From: Chitinophagaceae bacterium
GTDB taxonomy: Bacteria; Bacteroidota; Bacteroidia; Chitinophagales; Chitinophagaceae
DNA: 23,129 nucleotides
NCBI GenBank assembly: GCA_003136915.1
Contig: PLEB01000096.1
Span: forward strand, 1 to 23,129
Reading direction: 5' to 3'
Part shown: piece after piece, positions 5,981 through 15,600 of the stretch
How the letters are laid out: the number at the start of each line of letters is the position of its first letter
How positions within the stretch are numbered: the stretch's first letter is position 1
Position numbers and translations under genes: made by a program
The notes under the pieces: generated by a model
Databases searched by the model: none
Told to the model about the DNA's origin: nothing
Seen by the model: the letters and a program-made list of their open reading frames with translations, nothing else

Positions 5981-8737
5981 TCTCAGGCCAACAAAGATTG
6001 CAGAGCAAAAACATATTCCAATAACAGCCCACCCATAGGGCTGTTTTTTTTTGTACAATGCGTCCGCATTTCCTGTGAGGATAAGATGCGACCAGAAAGC
6101 GGGATCTCTGAGCAACGGGTTTTTATGGATAAAGTCAAGCTTGGCCTGCCGCAATGCCTCTGATTTATTGTATCCTTCCTGAAGATACCGGTGAAAATGT
6201 TCCAGGATCTCGCTGGTTGACTTGTCATCTGCTTTCCATAAGCTATTGATCGTGCTTGGGCAACCCGCATACAAAAAAGCCCTTGCAAAACTCATCGCGC
6301 CTTCGTTGCTAACCAGTTGCCCTTTCCCAGTTTCACAGGCACTGATAATGACCAACTGACAACTGTCCATCCGCAGACTGTACAGCTCATCCAGGAAAAG
6401 ACAATCGTCCGAACGAATGCCGGATGCTGGATAAAAAGCGATGTATGAAGCTGAGGGATCATGCATATCCGCCACGGCATGGGTAGCAAGATGAACAATT
6501 GGAAATTGATTCAGTGATTTAAGAAAAGCTTCTTTCGTGGCCTGGCTGTCAGAATATTGTTTACCTCCGAGTGAAGAGATTTCCATTTTAGAATCCGGCA
6601 AGCGCTCAAGATATCCCATACCTTCCCCGCGCAGGTCCGCCCCGCTTGCAGCAAAGGGCGCAAACGAGAGAACGGCATTGTCAAAATCAGGTTTTATGGA
6701 TACCGTTTCCTTTAGCGGTATAAACCTGGAAGAAAATTGATAACTGAAGGAATGTTTCCCGATCAGGCGATTGCCGGTAGTATCATCAGGTAAGGATTCA
6801 AAGGGTAGAAGAAAGAATATTCCATCGGGAACCACAATCCAGTCTTCCTTGTTTCCTGCAAATTCTTCCAGGGGTTTGACCAGTTGATCATACAAAGCTC
6901 TATCCAGATTCCTTGAATCAACATGTTTTCCATTTTCCGATGATTGCAAAATCTGTATCCAGGATCTTACATTTTTACGAATTGCTTCTCCGCTGTCTAA
7001 TCGCAAATAGCGAAAACTCCTGCTCGTAATCACAAACGCATGCACGGCATCAGGGCTGTTGCTTAAACTGATCATCGCCTGGTTAGCATTCAGGCTATTT
7101 TGAAGGGTGATGACAGAAGGATAGTCTTCCCGGTATTTCAATTGGTAATACCGGCTATTTTTCTCCATCTCCTTCTGCACATTGGCAAGCTGTGTTTCGT
7201 AAACAGATTTTTCGGAATTTATTTTCTCCATCGCTCCGGCATCATTTTTCTGATCAGCTTTTATACTCAACCGGGCAATATTGAATTTAATATTTCTTTC
7301 CTGCCGCACCAGATCTCCCTCCCTGCCGGATGCAAAATGAAAATTCTGTTCCCTCAAATTTGAAACCATCACCGATGCTTTGTTCCTCTCGCTGATTATG
7401 AAGGCATCCTCCAGGTAATGGCCGTCAGGGAAAATTTTAGATAAATCGAGGCTAACCTGCAATGCCTGCTTATATGCATCCGCGCTTTTTTGCTTCAGGA
7501 AAATTTTGGCATCATCCATCTCGTAGCTTCTCTCAATATAGGTCAGCAGGGAAAGCGTGCTTTTATAGGTATCGTATGCGGATTGCAAATCCTCCGGACG
7601 CGAAGTTTTCTTATACAACATCTGCCAGGCAGTAGCTTTTTCATACAGGGCATCAAATAAACGGTAATAGGCAAAAGTTACTGTAAAGGCAGTCGGATTT
7701 TCTCTTATTTGGGTACTCTTAAAATTCCCGGAAAAAAGATTAATGGCTTCCTGTAAATGATTGAGTGCGGTTTCCGGATCAGACCTGTAAAGATCAAGTT
7801 CGCCGAAATAAAGCGCATTAAAACCTGCATCCAGCGTATTTACATCCAAATTCGTTTTTTCGGCCCTAAACCGGTTCAGCCAAACAGATGCTGAATCACT
7901 ATGGCCGGATTCCAGAGCCACGCTGGCCATTTCATTCCAGACGCCAGGGAGCTTTTCTGCCTGGACCTTGCGAAAGCATTCCAATGCCTTCGGATATGAA
8001 TGAAGCCCCGCATAAGCTCTTCCCATATTCATATAGATCTGGTTGCGGAACATATTGGACTGCAATGCCATTTGATTCATTGCCAAAGCCCGTTCATACA
8101 GGCCAAGCCGGTAGAAACAGGTGGCCATGTTCAGCTGTATGCTCAGCGCACTGATCCTGTCTGTCGGTTGTTTTTTCTCCAGGATATTGAAAGCCTGGTT
8201 AAAATAATTTTTACTCTGCAGATAGTTTCCGTTGTCGTAATACAAAACGCCAAGCGTATTGTAGAGACGGACCCTGTCATCTTTCTGAAGAATGGTTTGA
8301 TTTTCTTCGGCTTTCAACAGAAAATAGTTTGCCGAATCAAAATTATTCTGATTGTAAAAACCTGCTCCTGCAAAAACGTACATTTTGAATTTACCAGACT
8401 CGTTCAGGGCATAGGTTACGGCTCCCAGATAGGCCTGAGTGGCTTCCCGAAAGTTACCGCTGATTTCAAGCAATACACCTGCCTTATAAAATGACTGGAA
8501 GAAAATGCTGTCTGCCTTCCCCTGTTTTCCATACCTGCCTGTTTGCTGAATTACCTGCCAGAATCCATTCAATGCTGCACTATCGGTCGCGATAGTGGAA
8601 TTAGATAAATTAAACAGGCTGTCTGCCTTTCCGTATACCCGGTTAAGAGCCTTTAGTGAGGGAGAAACAGGATCGCGACCTTTAAAGGAAAGAATTGCCA
8701 GAAAAGCAAGGAGCACCAAAAAAACTTTCCCGGACAT
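5951..8737 (-). CDS. Exported, membrane-anchored TPR-CHAT peptidase-like protein
   Basis: 928 residues. An N-terminal signal peptide (MSGKVFLVLLAFLAILSFKG) is followed by TPR-like helical repeats at roughly 110-430 (for example TLGVLYYDNGNYLQSKNYFNQAF), a coiled-coil-like stretch near 475-535, and a C-terminal CHAT domain at about 600-890. The CHAT domain is a caspase-like (clan CD) cysteine-peptidase fold; the expected dyad is present, His753 in VHLATHA and Cys801 in ISACETGKG, with the family segment GAMSFARAFLYAGCPSTINSLWKADD. A membrane segment at about 901-918 and a basic tail (RKRKKSRRSS) follow, so the bulk should be periplasmic and anchored by its C-terminus. It is convergent with the sigma/TPR operon and 67 nt downstream of a lipoprotein gene. 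Its start codon lies inside a hairpin with a T-tract. Substrate unknown. Confidence 0.88.
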   Translation of the reverse strand: MSGKVFLVLLAFLAILSFKGRDPVSPSLKALNRVYGKADSLFNLSNSTIATDSAALNGFWQVIQQTGRYGKQGKADSIFFQSFYKAGVLLEISGNFREATQAYLGAVTYALNESGKFKMYVFAGAGFYNQNNFDSANYFLLKAEENQTILQKDDRVRLYNTLGVLYYDNGNYLQSKNYFNQAFNILEKKQPTDRISALSIQLNMATCFYRLGLYERALAMNQMALQSNMFRNQIYMNMGRAYAGLHSYPKALECFRKVQAEKLPGVWNEMASVALESGHSDSASVWLNRFRAEKTNLDVNTLDAGFNALYFGELDLYRSDPETALNHLQEAINLFSGNFKSTQIRENPTAFTVTFAYYRLFDALYEKATAWQMLYKKTSRPEDLQSAYDTYKSTLSLLTYIERSYEMDDAKIFLKQKSADAYKQALQVSLDLSKIFPDGHYLEDAFIISERNKASVMVSNLREQNFHFASGREGDLVRQERNIKFNIARLSIKADQKNDAGAMEKINSEKSVYETQLANVQKEMEKNSRYYQLKYREDYPSVITLQNSLNANQAMISLSNSPDAVHAFVITSRSFRYLRLDSGEAIRKNVRSWIQILQSSENGKHVDSRNLDRALYDQLVKPLEEFAGNKEDWIVVPDGIFFLLPFESLPDDTTGNRLIGKHSFSYQFSSRFIPLKETVSIKPDFDNAVLSFAPFAASGADLRGEGMGYLERLPDSKMEISSLGGKQYSDSQATKEAFLKSLNQFPIVHLATHAVADMHDPSASYIAFYPASGIRSDDCLFLDELYSLRMDSCQLVIISACETGKGQLVSNEGAMSFARAFLYAGCPSTINSLWKADDKSTSEILEHFHRYLQEGYNKSEALRQAKLDFIHKNPLLRDPAFWSHLILTGNADALYKKKQPYGWAVIGICFCSAIFVGLRKRKKSRRSS

Positions 8738-8779
8738 AAGCTGGATTTTAATTGAGTCCAGCTGTAACGTCCGGGAAAG
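8718..8779 (-). promoter_or_regulatory. Attenuator/terminator-like hairpin enclosing the CHAT start codon
   Basis: Read on the minus strand: CTTTCCCGGAC (8779-8769) pairs with GTCCGGGAAAG (8735-8725), 11 perfect pairs. Inside it AGCTGGA (8763-8757) pairs with TCCAGCT (8745-8739), 7 perfect pairs, with an 11-nt loop. TTTTTTT (8724-8718) follows immediately. The CHAT ATG (8737-8735) sits at the internal loop and the first base of the outer 3' arm, so codons 1-5 are part of the stem. The hairpin begins 25 nt after the lipoprotein stop. It can act as that gene's terminator, as an attenuator, or as a translation block. Confidence 0.75.
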
Positions 8780-8804
8780 AGGGTTATTGTCGGGTTTTTA
8801 CCTG

Positions 8805-9728
8805 TCAGTTATTCCTGGTAATGATGATCAATGGCGGCCTTGGTGAACTGCTGCTTTTACCCAGCAACAGGTTCTGCAGGGTATTCAGCAGGTTGTTGGT
8901 AATGGTTCCTAAAAGTGAAGGTGGGATGCTTGATTTTTTATTATAGAACATGATTTTCAGCCCGATCTTTTGAGGGGCATAGTTACTATTGTCGTCCAGC
9001 TTATAATAAATGGTTGTATTAATTGTAGTCCCATCAATAGGAAGCAGGTTGAAAAGGCTGTTCTTCATGGTATTTCTCAAATCAATATTTCCGGTATGAT
9101 TATCAATTACAACACCTTGATTTTTCGCATAGTTGTTATAGTCAAACTGACAGCCAGGACCGCCTGAGCTTCCACTACCGCTACATACTGAAGGTGCGTA
9201 AGGATTAGCATTAAAATAGGGATCTGCAGAAGTATCACTTTGAGAAAGCACGTAGACGCTATCCATATATGAGGCCCCGGCTAGAATCAACGGGGACAAG
9301 CACGTATCCGTTGTTCCGGCCTTTACAAAACCGATGGCATACCGGGCACCAGTCTCACTTTTTGTAAGGTCAATGGCTCCCGTTTGAGCATTCAAAACCA
9401 GCCCCCCCGGCCATGCCAGGTAAGTTCCCTGAACGCCCTGGTTATTAACTGGAAACACTACATAATCCTGGCCGCTTGTAGGTTGTGGAAATACGATCGA
9501 ATCACCATAATCCGGAGAATAATTGCATTCCAATAAAGGGGTTTGCGGAAGAGGTATGTTTGCAGTATCTACAGTTGTATGCGTTGAATCCTTATGCGTA
9601 GTGGAGTCAACCTTAGTCTGGGTTTGGGTCTGCCCAGTTGATGTGGGTTCAATGGTCTTTCTGCAGGCTATTGCACTAAGCAGCACGAGTACAATGATTG
9701 TTAATCCGGGGTAAAGATTTTTTTTCAT
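8805..9728 (-). CDS. Hypothetical lipoprotein upstream of the CHAT gene
   Basis: 307 residues from the ATG at 9728; a longer frame starting at 9791 adds 21 residues before a clean lipoprotein signal and was rejected. The signal MKKNLYPGLTIIVLVLLSAIAC ends in a lipobox-like AIAC with the acylated Cys at about 22. A Thr/Ser/Asp-rich linker follows (about 25-60). The body has two similar segments, GGLVLNAQTGAIDLTKS and GVVIDNHTGNIDLRNT, suggesting two beta-rich repeats, separated by a Ser/Gly-rich stretch (SGSGSSGGPG). No known family was recognised. The short gap to the CHAT gene on the same strand suggests a shared transcript controlled by the hairpin between them, and a role as a surface or periplasmic partner of the CHAT protein (inference). 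It stops with TGA. Confidence 0.72.
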   Translation of the reverse strand: MKKNLYPGLTIIVLVLLSAIACRKTIEPTSTGQTQTQTKVDSTTHKDSTHTTVDTANIPLPQTPLLECNYSPDYGDSIVFPQPTSGQDYVVFPVNNQGVQGTYLAWPGGLVLNAQTGAIDLTKSETGARYAIGFVKAGTTDTCLSPLILAGASYMDSVYVLSQSDTSADPYFNANPYAPSVCSGSGSSGGPGCQFDYNNYAKNQGVVIDNHTGNIDLRNTMKNSLFNLLPIDGTTINTTIYYKLDDNSNYAPQKIGLKIMFYNKKSSIPPSLLGTITNNLLNTLQNLLLGKSSSSPRPPLIIITRNN

Positions 9729-9915
9729 GGGGATTCGGGATCTATTGAAATAATACTCGAACAAGATAATAGTAAAACCCTGTATTTGCAAGTGTTTACA
9801 CGTAAAATCGGGGTAAAAATCCGGTCAATAATGTTTAAACGCCAGCTGGTATTTTGATGTAATTTGCCGCATTCCGGAATTGGGAAAATCTGTTCAGCAG
9901 GTGCCGGAGAAGTAG

Positions 9916-9986
9916 TTGCCCGACGAGGATTCGAACCTCGACAAACAGAATCAAAATCTGTCGTACTACCTTTATACTATCGGGCA
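9916..9986 (-). tRNA. tRNA-Gln (anticodon UUG)
   Basis: A 71-nt cloverleaf: acceptor TGCCCGA/TCGGGCA, anticodon stem ACAGA/TCTGT, loop TTTTGAT (anticodon TTG), T arm CGAGG-TTCGAAT-CCTCG, discriminator A, no encoded CCA. It lies just downstream of tyrS on the same strand. It is nearly identical to the tRNA-Gln(CUG) at 3926-3996. Confidence 0.95.
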
Positions 9987-10056
9987 AAAAAAGCAACTCG
10001 TGTTCGGGAAGGCAGCAAAAATAAGGTATTTCCTAAAACAAGATGAGCGTTACAGC

Positions 10057-11334
10057 TTAGGGCTTGGTCTCCACGAGATAGTAATTTTTCTTCCCTTTTT
10101 GAATAAGCAGGTACTTATCATATAATAGCGATCGGTCATTTACCTGGAATTGAATATCTTCAATTTTCTGCCTGTTAATACGCAAACCTCCGCTTTGTAT
10201 TAGCTTTCTCGCTTCACCTTTGCTTGGAAGAATGTGCGTTTCTGCAAGGAAGCTCACCAGATCAATCCCTGCCTCGAGACGGGATCGTAAATATTCTGAT
10301 TTCACGATACCTTCCATTGCATGCAGATCTGCTTCACTCAGGGTTTCTATCGGGCCTGCCTGAGTAAATAATTTTTCCGTCGTCCTCAGTGCAGTTTCAT
10401 ATTCGTCCCGGCCATGAATAAAAGTCGTTACCTCCCTGGCCAGCGTCTTCTGCAGTATTCTCTGCTCCGGATTCTGTATATGTTTATCCTGTATTGCCTC
10501 TATTTCTTTTTTTGTTAGAAAAGTAAAGATCCGGATCCATTTTTCTGCATCTTCATCTGCAGCATTCAGCCAGAACTGGTAAAATTGATACGGGGAAGTT
10601 TTTTGCGGATCCAGCCAGACATTTCCCTTTTCAGTTTTTCCAAATTTTCCGCCGTCCGCCTTAGTGAGCAGCGGACAGGTAAATGCAAACGCTTCCCCGC
10701 CTGTTTTTCTGCGGATCAGTTCCGTGCCCGTGGTGATATTCCCCCACTGATCACTCCCGCCCATTTGAAGTTTACAGTTCCAATGTTTATAGAGCCAATA
10801 AAAATCATAACCCTGCACAAGCTGATAGGAAAACTCCGTGAAACTCATGCCGGAAGTACCTTCCAGTCTTTTCTTTACGCTGTCTTTTGCCATCATGTAA
10901 TTCACTGTGATATGCTTGCCAGTATCCCGAATGAAATCGAGGAAACGGATTTCGCGGAACCAGTCGTAGTTATTCACCAGGAGCGCGGCATTTGGCAAAA
11001 TGCTATTAAAATCGAGGTATTTCTCCAGCTGATTCCGCAAACCGTCGAGATTATGGTTTAGCGTTGCTTCGTCCAGCAGGCTTCTTTCTTCATTTTTTCC
11101 GCTTGGATCACCAACCAACCCTGTTGCACCTCCTATAAGAGCAATAGGCCGATGACCTGCTTTTTGTAAATGGACGAGCAGCAGGATAGTCACCAGGCTG
11201 CCGATATGAAGGCTGTCTGCCGACGGATCAAATCCAATATAACCGGAGGTCATCTCCCGGGAAAGTTGTTCCGCAGTACCGGGAATGATATCCTGAATCA
11301 TACCCCGCCATTTCAGCTCTTCTAACAGGAGCAT
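10057..11334 (-). CDS. tyrS: Tyrosyl-tRNA synthetase
   Basis: Class Ic aminoacyl-tRNA synthetase that attaches tyrosine to tRNA-Tyr; 425 residues, the usual length for bacterial TyrRS. The Rossmann catalytic domain has the HIGH-type motif HIGS (43-46, in ADSLHIGSL), the tyrosine pocket segment QGYDFYWLYKHWNCKLQMGGSDQWGNIT, and the KMSKS-type loop KFGKT (230-234). The C-terminal S4-like RNA-binding domain contains PSKGEARKLIQSGGLRINRQKI. The start is taken at the ATG at 11334, giving MLLLEELKWRG as in relatives; an eight-codon extension from a TTG at 11358 would run into the promoter -7 box. It is divergent from the PorV/PorQ-family gene. Confidence 0.96.
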   Translation of the reverse strand: MLLLEELKWRGMIQDIIPGTAEQLSREMTSGYIGFDPSADSLHIGSLVTILLLVHLQKAGHRPIALIGGATGLVGDPSGKNEERSLLDEATLNHNLDGLRNQLEKYLDFNSILPNAALLVNNYDWFREIRFLDFIRDTGKHITVNYMMAKDSVKKRLEGTSGMSFTEFSYQLVQGYDFYWLYKHWNCKLQMGGSDQWGNITTGTELIRRKTGGEAFAFTCPLLTKADGGKFGKTEKGNVWLDPQKTSPYQFYQFWLNAADEDAEKWIRIFTFLTKKEIEAIQDKHIQNPEQRILQKTLAREVTTFIHGRDEYETALRTTEKLFTQAGPIETLSEADLHAMEGIVKSEYLRSRLEAGIDLVSFLAETHILPSKGEARKLIQSGGLRINRQKIEDIQFQVNDRSLLYDKYLLIQKGKKNYYLVETKP

Positions 11335-11346
11335 AAAAGTTCTTGA

Positions 11347-11354
11347 TAATTTTG
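11347..11354 (+). promoter_or_regulatory. Possible -7 box for the PorV-like/porU2 operon
   Basis: TAATTTTG on the plus strand is a perfect TAnnTTTG, 71 nt before the PorV-like ATG. It faces and almost touches the tyrS -7 box on the other strand. No -33 TTG is evident, so this is tentative. Confidence 0.3.
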
Positions 11355-11355
11355 G

Positions 11356-11363
11356 CAAAAGTA
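11356..11363 (-). promoter_or_regulatory. -7 box of the tyrS promoter
   Basis: TACTTTTG on the minus strand is a perfect TAnnTTTG, 21 nt before the tyrS ATG. No clear TTG is seen at -33. Confidence 0.5.
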
Positions 11364-11425
11364 AGGGATATTCGCATCCTTAATGGATCGCAATATTCTG
11401 AATAAAAATGCGTTAGATTAAGGTT

Positions 11426-12571
11426 ATGGTATTGACTTCAGTCGTGCGAAGAACCAAAAAATACTGCTGTTACCCCACCCTGCTGCTCTTGCTTTTTTGC
11501 AACCGGGCAACGGCCCAGTTCGCAAAATATTCCGATGAATTCCTGAATATTGGCGCTGGTGCTCGGGGTATGTCCATGGGAAACGCACAGGTCGCTTCGG
11601 TAAGCGATGGCACTGCAGGATATTGGAATCCGGCTGCTTTGGCCGATATCAGAACCAGTCCCCAGTTAAACCTCATGCACGCTGAGTATTTCGCAGGCAT
11701 AGGAAAGTATGATTTTGCCAATCTTGTTCTCCCTCTCAAAGATAATAAACGAACCCTGGCACTAACACTATTGCGTTTTGCAGTAGACGATATTCCCAAT
11801 ACAGTATTTTTAGTCCAGCCTGATGGGAGCATTGATTTCAGCAATATCACGACATTTTCCTCAGCAGATTATGCCTTTTTGATTTCACTTGCCCAGCAGG
11901 TGGATTGGGTCAAGAATCGCAAAGTAAATTTCGGCATCAATGCCAAGATCATTTACCGTCAGGCCGGTGATTTCACCAAGGCGTGGGGATTCGGCTTTGA
12001 CGCTGCTGTTCAGGTGGTGGGCAACCGTTGGAAACTCGGTATTGTGGCCAAGGACGTGACAACCACATTCAATGCCTGGTCGTATAATATAAATCAGGAG
12101 TGGCGTGAGGTATTTTATGCCACTCAGAACGATATTCCATCCAATTCCATTGAATTGACTGCTCCTCAATTGATTCCGGGTTTCTGCTATGATTTCCCGA
12201 TCAATAAGAAGATCAATTTGCTGGCTGAGGCGGATTTTGATATAACATTTGATGGTCGCCGTAATACGGTGGTGAGTACTAATCCGATAAGTATTGATCC
12301 CCGGGTGTGATTGGAATTATCGTATAATAATGTTTTTTTTGTAAGGGCGGGAATCAACAATTTCCAGAAGGTGCTGGATGACAGGGATACCACGAACCAC
12401 AAGGAAATATGGATTTACCAGCCATCCATCGGAGCTGGATTTAAAATCGGAGACGTACAGATTGATTACGCATTTACCAACCTCGCCAATCAGTCGAACC
12501 CTTTATATACAAATGTCTTTTCGTTAAAAGTTGATCTGGTGGATGTGAAAAAGAAGAAAAAGAAGAATTAA
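11426..12571 (+). pseudogene. PorV/PorQ-family outer-membrane barrel protein, interrupted by in-frame TGA
   Basis: A single reading frame of 382 codons encodes a signal peptide (ending ATAQ at about residue 31), then the family start FLNIGAGARGMSMGNAQVASVSDGTAGYWNPAAL, and barrel strands to the C-terminus (IDYAFTNLANQSNPLYTNVFSLKVDL, then a Lys tail). Codon 295 (12308-12310) is TGA, and the frame continues unchanged afterwards as LELSYNNVFFVRAGINNFQ. Relatives usually have a glycine here, so a single G-to-T change (GGA to TGA) explains it. TGA serves as a normal stop for xerC and the lipoprotein, so recoding is unlikely. The product is expected in the outer membrane as partner of the adjacent PorU2-like protein, 29 nt downstream. 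Whether this is a true nonsense mutation, a sequencing error or a readthrough site is open. The 294-residue product would lack the last strands. Confidence 0.8.
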
Positions 12572-12600
12572 AATCCACCTTAGAAAACCTGAACCAAACT

Positions 12601-15600
12601 ATGAAGAAATTTTTTACACTGTGTCTCCTCCTTTGTGCTGGCAGGTTATTCTCTCAAACCTACTACAACGAATGGATCGATCCCAGTAAAACATATTATA
12701 AATTCAAGGTTGCAACCGACGGGGTTTACCGTATACCCGAATCCGTATTGGCAGCAGCAGGACTCGCAAGTGCCGATGCCAGGGATTTCCAGTTATTTCG
12801 AAACGGTGCAGAAGTTCCTGTTTACACGAGTGTAAGCAGTGGTTTACTTGGCCCTGCAGATTATATTGAATTCTGGGGCCAGATGAATGACGGAAAACCC
12901 GATAAACCGCTTTACCGCAATCCCATTTACCAGCACACAGAAAAATGGAGTCTTGAATCAGATAGCGCGGTATACTTCCTGACCGTTAATCCGGGCAACA
13001 CTAATTTTCATTATAGTAACATTGCAAATGATACGAGTTCGAATACATTACCTGTTGAGCCTTATTTTATGTATACGGCCGGAACCTATTTTCATATTCA
13101 AATAAATCCCGGCTTCGCTGCAGTACTGGAACAGTACATATATTCTTCATCGTATGACCAGGGAGAATTCTGGAGTTCTGATTTCTCCAATCCTGGTAAT
13201 CCGGTTTCGGACAATCAGAATAATCTCTTCATTTTTAACGGAGGCCCCGCAGCAAACCTGAAATTCGGTGCAGCGGGTTGTTCAGATACCTTGCGGCATA
13301 TCCAGGTAAAAGTCGATAATACCTTGGTTAAAGACACTATATTAAATAGCTTCAGCGATCTGGTGAGCAACATAACCATTCCACTGAGCATGCTGAACAC
13401 CTCTACAACCAACTTCCAGTTTCTTAATAATTCTCAGGCAGTTACCTATGCTGACCGTTTGGTCGTATCTTTTTATGAATTGAATTATCCTAGACTATTT
13501 GATTTCGGGGGCCTGACGAATTTCTGTTTTGAATTACCTGCCAGGATCAGCGGCTATTTTCTAAAAATCAACGATTTCAATCCGGGCAGTTCAACGCCCG
13601 TCTTATATGACAGAACCTCGGGTCAAAGACTTGTAGCCCTCTCCTCCGGCGGGATATTAACTTTTGAAATACCCGGTTCCTCTGTTGCAAGAAATTTTAC
13701 ACTTGTCAGCGAAGATGCTTCCAATATCAGGACCGTTACCACGCTGACACAAAAGAATTTTGTCTCGTACAGCAATGCTGCCAATCAGGGAAATTATCTG
13801 ATCGTCAGTAACCCCGTTCTTTATGTTGGATCCACCGGAAATAATCCAGTACTCGACTACAAAACCTATCGTTCCTCGATAGCAGGCGGAGGATACAACG
13901 TTCAGATAATGGACATCAATGAACTGACGGATCAATTTGCTTATGGAATTCACATACATCCGCTTGCCATTAAGAATTTTTTGAATTTCGCACGGAATAC
14001 CTACGCTCAAAAACCTCAATTCGCATTGTTGATCGGACGTGGTATGGCTTATACGGAATACCGCGCAAACCAGGCAGATCCAAATATCGACAAGCTGGAA
14101 CTTGTTCCAACTTTTGGATTCCCCGCCTCCGATGTGATGCTGGCATCGCCGGACGGAACCGGCTCGGTCAATACATTGCCAATAGGAAGGATCGGCGCCA
14201 TCAGTGGGCCTGAATTGGAAGGCTACCTGGATAAGGTAATACAATATGAACAGGTGCAGGAAATGGCTCCCAATACAATTGCGGGCAGGGCCTGGCGAAA
14301 AAATGTTATCCATGTAACCGGAGGCACGGATCCCTTTCTCCAGGCGGTACTGTGCAATTATATGTTAGGATACCAGCAAATTATTTCAGATACTCTTTTC
14401 GGAGCGAATGTTTACCAGTTCTGCAGTTCTACCACGGATCAGGATAATCAGGTATCCAGCACGATTTTCCCCCAGTTATTCACGGGGGGAATCGGTCTCC
14501 TTACCTATTTCGGTCACTCTTCAGCCTCAACGCTTGGTTTTAACCTCGATGACCCCAGCGTCTATAATAATGCTGGAAAATATCCTGTGTTTTATGTAAA
14601 TGGATGTTATGCGGGCAATTATTATACATATGATCCGGGCCGACTAACCACCTCAAAAACACTTTCCGAGAATTACGTTCTCATAAAAAATAAGGGTTCG
14701 GTTGCCTTTGTTGCGAGCACCCATTACGGCGTAGTAAATTACCTGAATATCATGCTGAATGATATGTACACCCTGCTTGATCACAATGATTACGGAAAAA
14801 GTATTGGAACAATCCAGGCTGATGCGGGTCAGGAAATGCTTGCTCTACTACCTACTGATTTCCTGGCCAGGTGCAATGTGGAAGAAATGAATATCCATGG
14901 TGATCCGTCACTCACGCTCAGCGATGAGAAACTTGCTGATTATGATATTGAAGCACAGAATGTATCGATCACACCGACTTTTATTTCCGTTTCTGACATC
15001 AGCTTTAATGTGACAGCCACATTTTATAACCTCGGAAAAGCAGTTTCAGATTCCATAACCGTACTTTTTACCAGGAAATATCCGGATGGCTCAACGGTCG
15101 TCCTGCTGAGAAAAAGAATACCTGGAATACGATTTTCGGATTCCGTTCAAATTCAGGTTCCTATTGTAGCTACGCGGGACAAAGGACAGAATTATATTAC
15201 TGTAACTGTAAACTCTGATAATGATGTGCCTGAGGTTACGCTTGCCAACAATACAATTACCGCCCCTCTGTTTATTTACCAGGATGAGCTGACGCCGATA
15301 TATCCCTATAACTATGCCATCATCAATTTGCCAATACAAAAGGTTTACGCTTCAACCGCCAATCCGCTTGCCCCTTCAGGTCAATATGTGATGGAGATGG
15401 ACACTACGGAAGCCTTTAATTCTTCGATGATGGTTTCAAAAAATATTACTTCCATCGGTGGTGTATTTGAGTTTGATCCCGGGATCAGCTACCACGACAG
15501 TACCGTGTACTATTGGAGAACTTCAATTGTTCCGGCCCAGAATGGCACTTATCACTGGAATGAATTCTCATTTGTTTATATAGATTCACTCAGGAGTACA

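Noticed and set aside
5951..8737. Type III-E CRISPR-associated TPR-CHAT protease
   Set aside because: No repeats, spacers or cas genes are present, and the protein has a signal peptide and a membrane anchor.
9729..9791. Longer start for the lipoprotein
   Set aside because: It would place 21 residues before a clear lipoprotein signal sequence that begins at its own ATG.
9729..9915. Fourth copy of the GGTTAC/TACTAA motif upstream of the lipoprotein gene
   Set aside because: Only a loose GGGTTTTACTATT is found on the minus strand, without a GGTTAC at the right distance.
12308..12310. Recoding of TGA as Gly or selenocysteine
   Set aside because: TGA ends xerC and the lipoprotein gene normally, and no SECIS-like hairpin is evident after the codon. 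A simple GGA-to-TGA change is sufficient.
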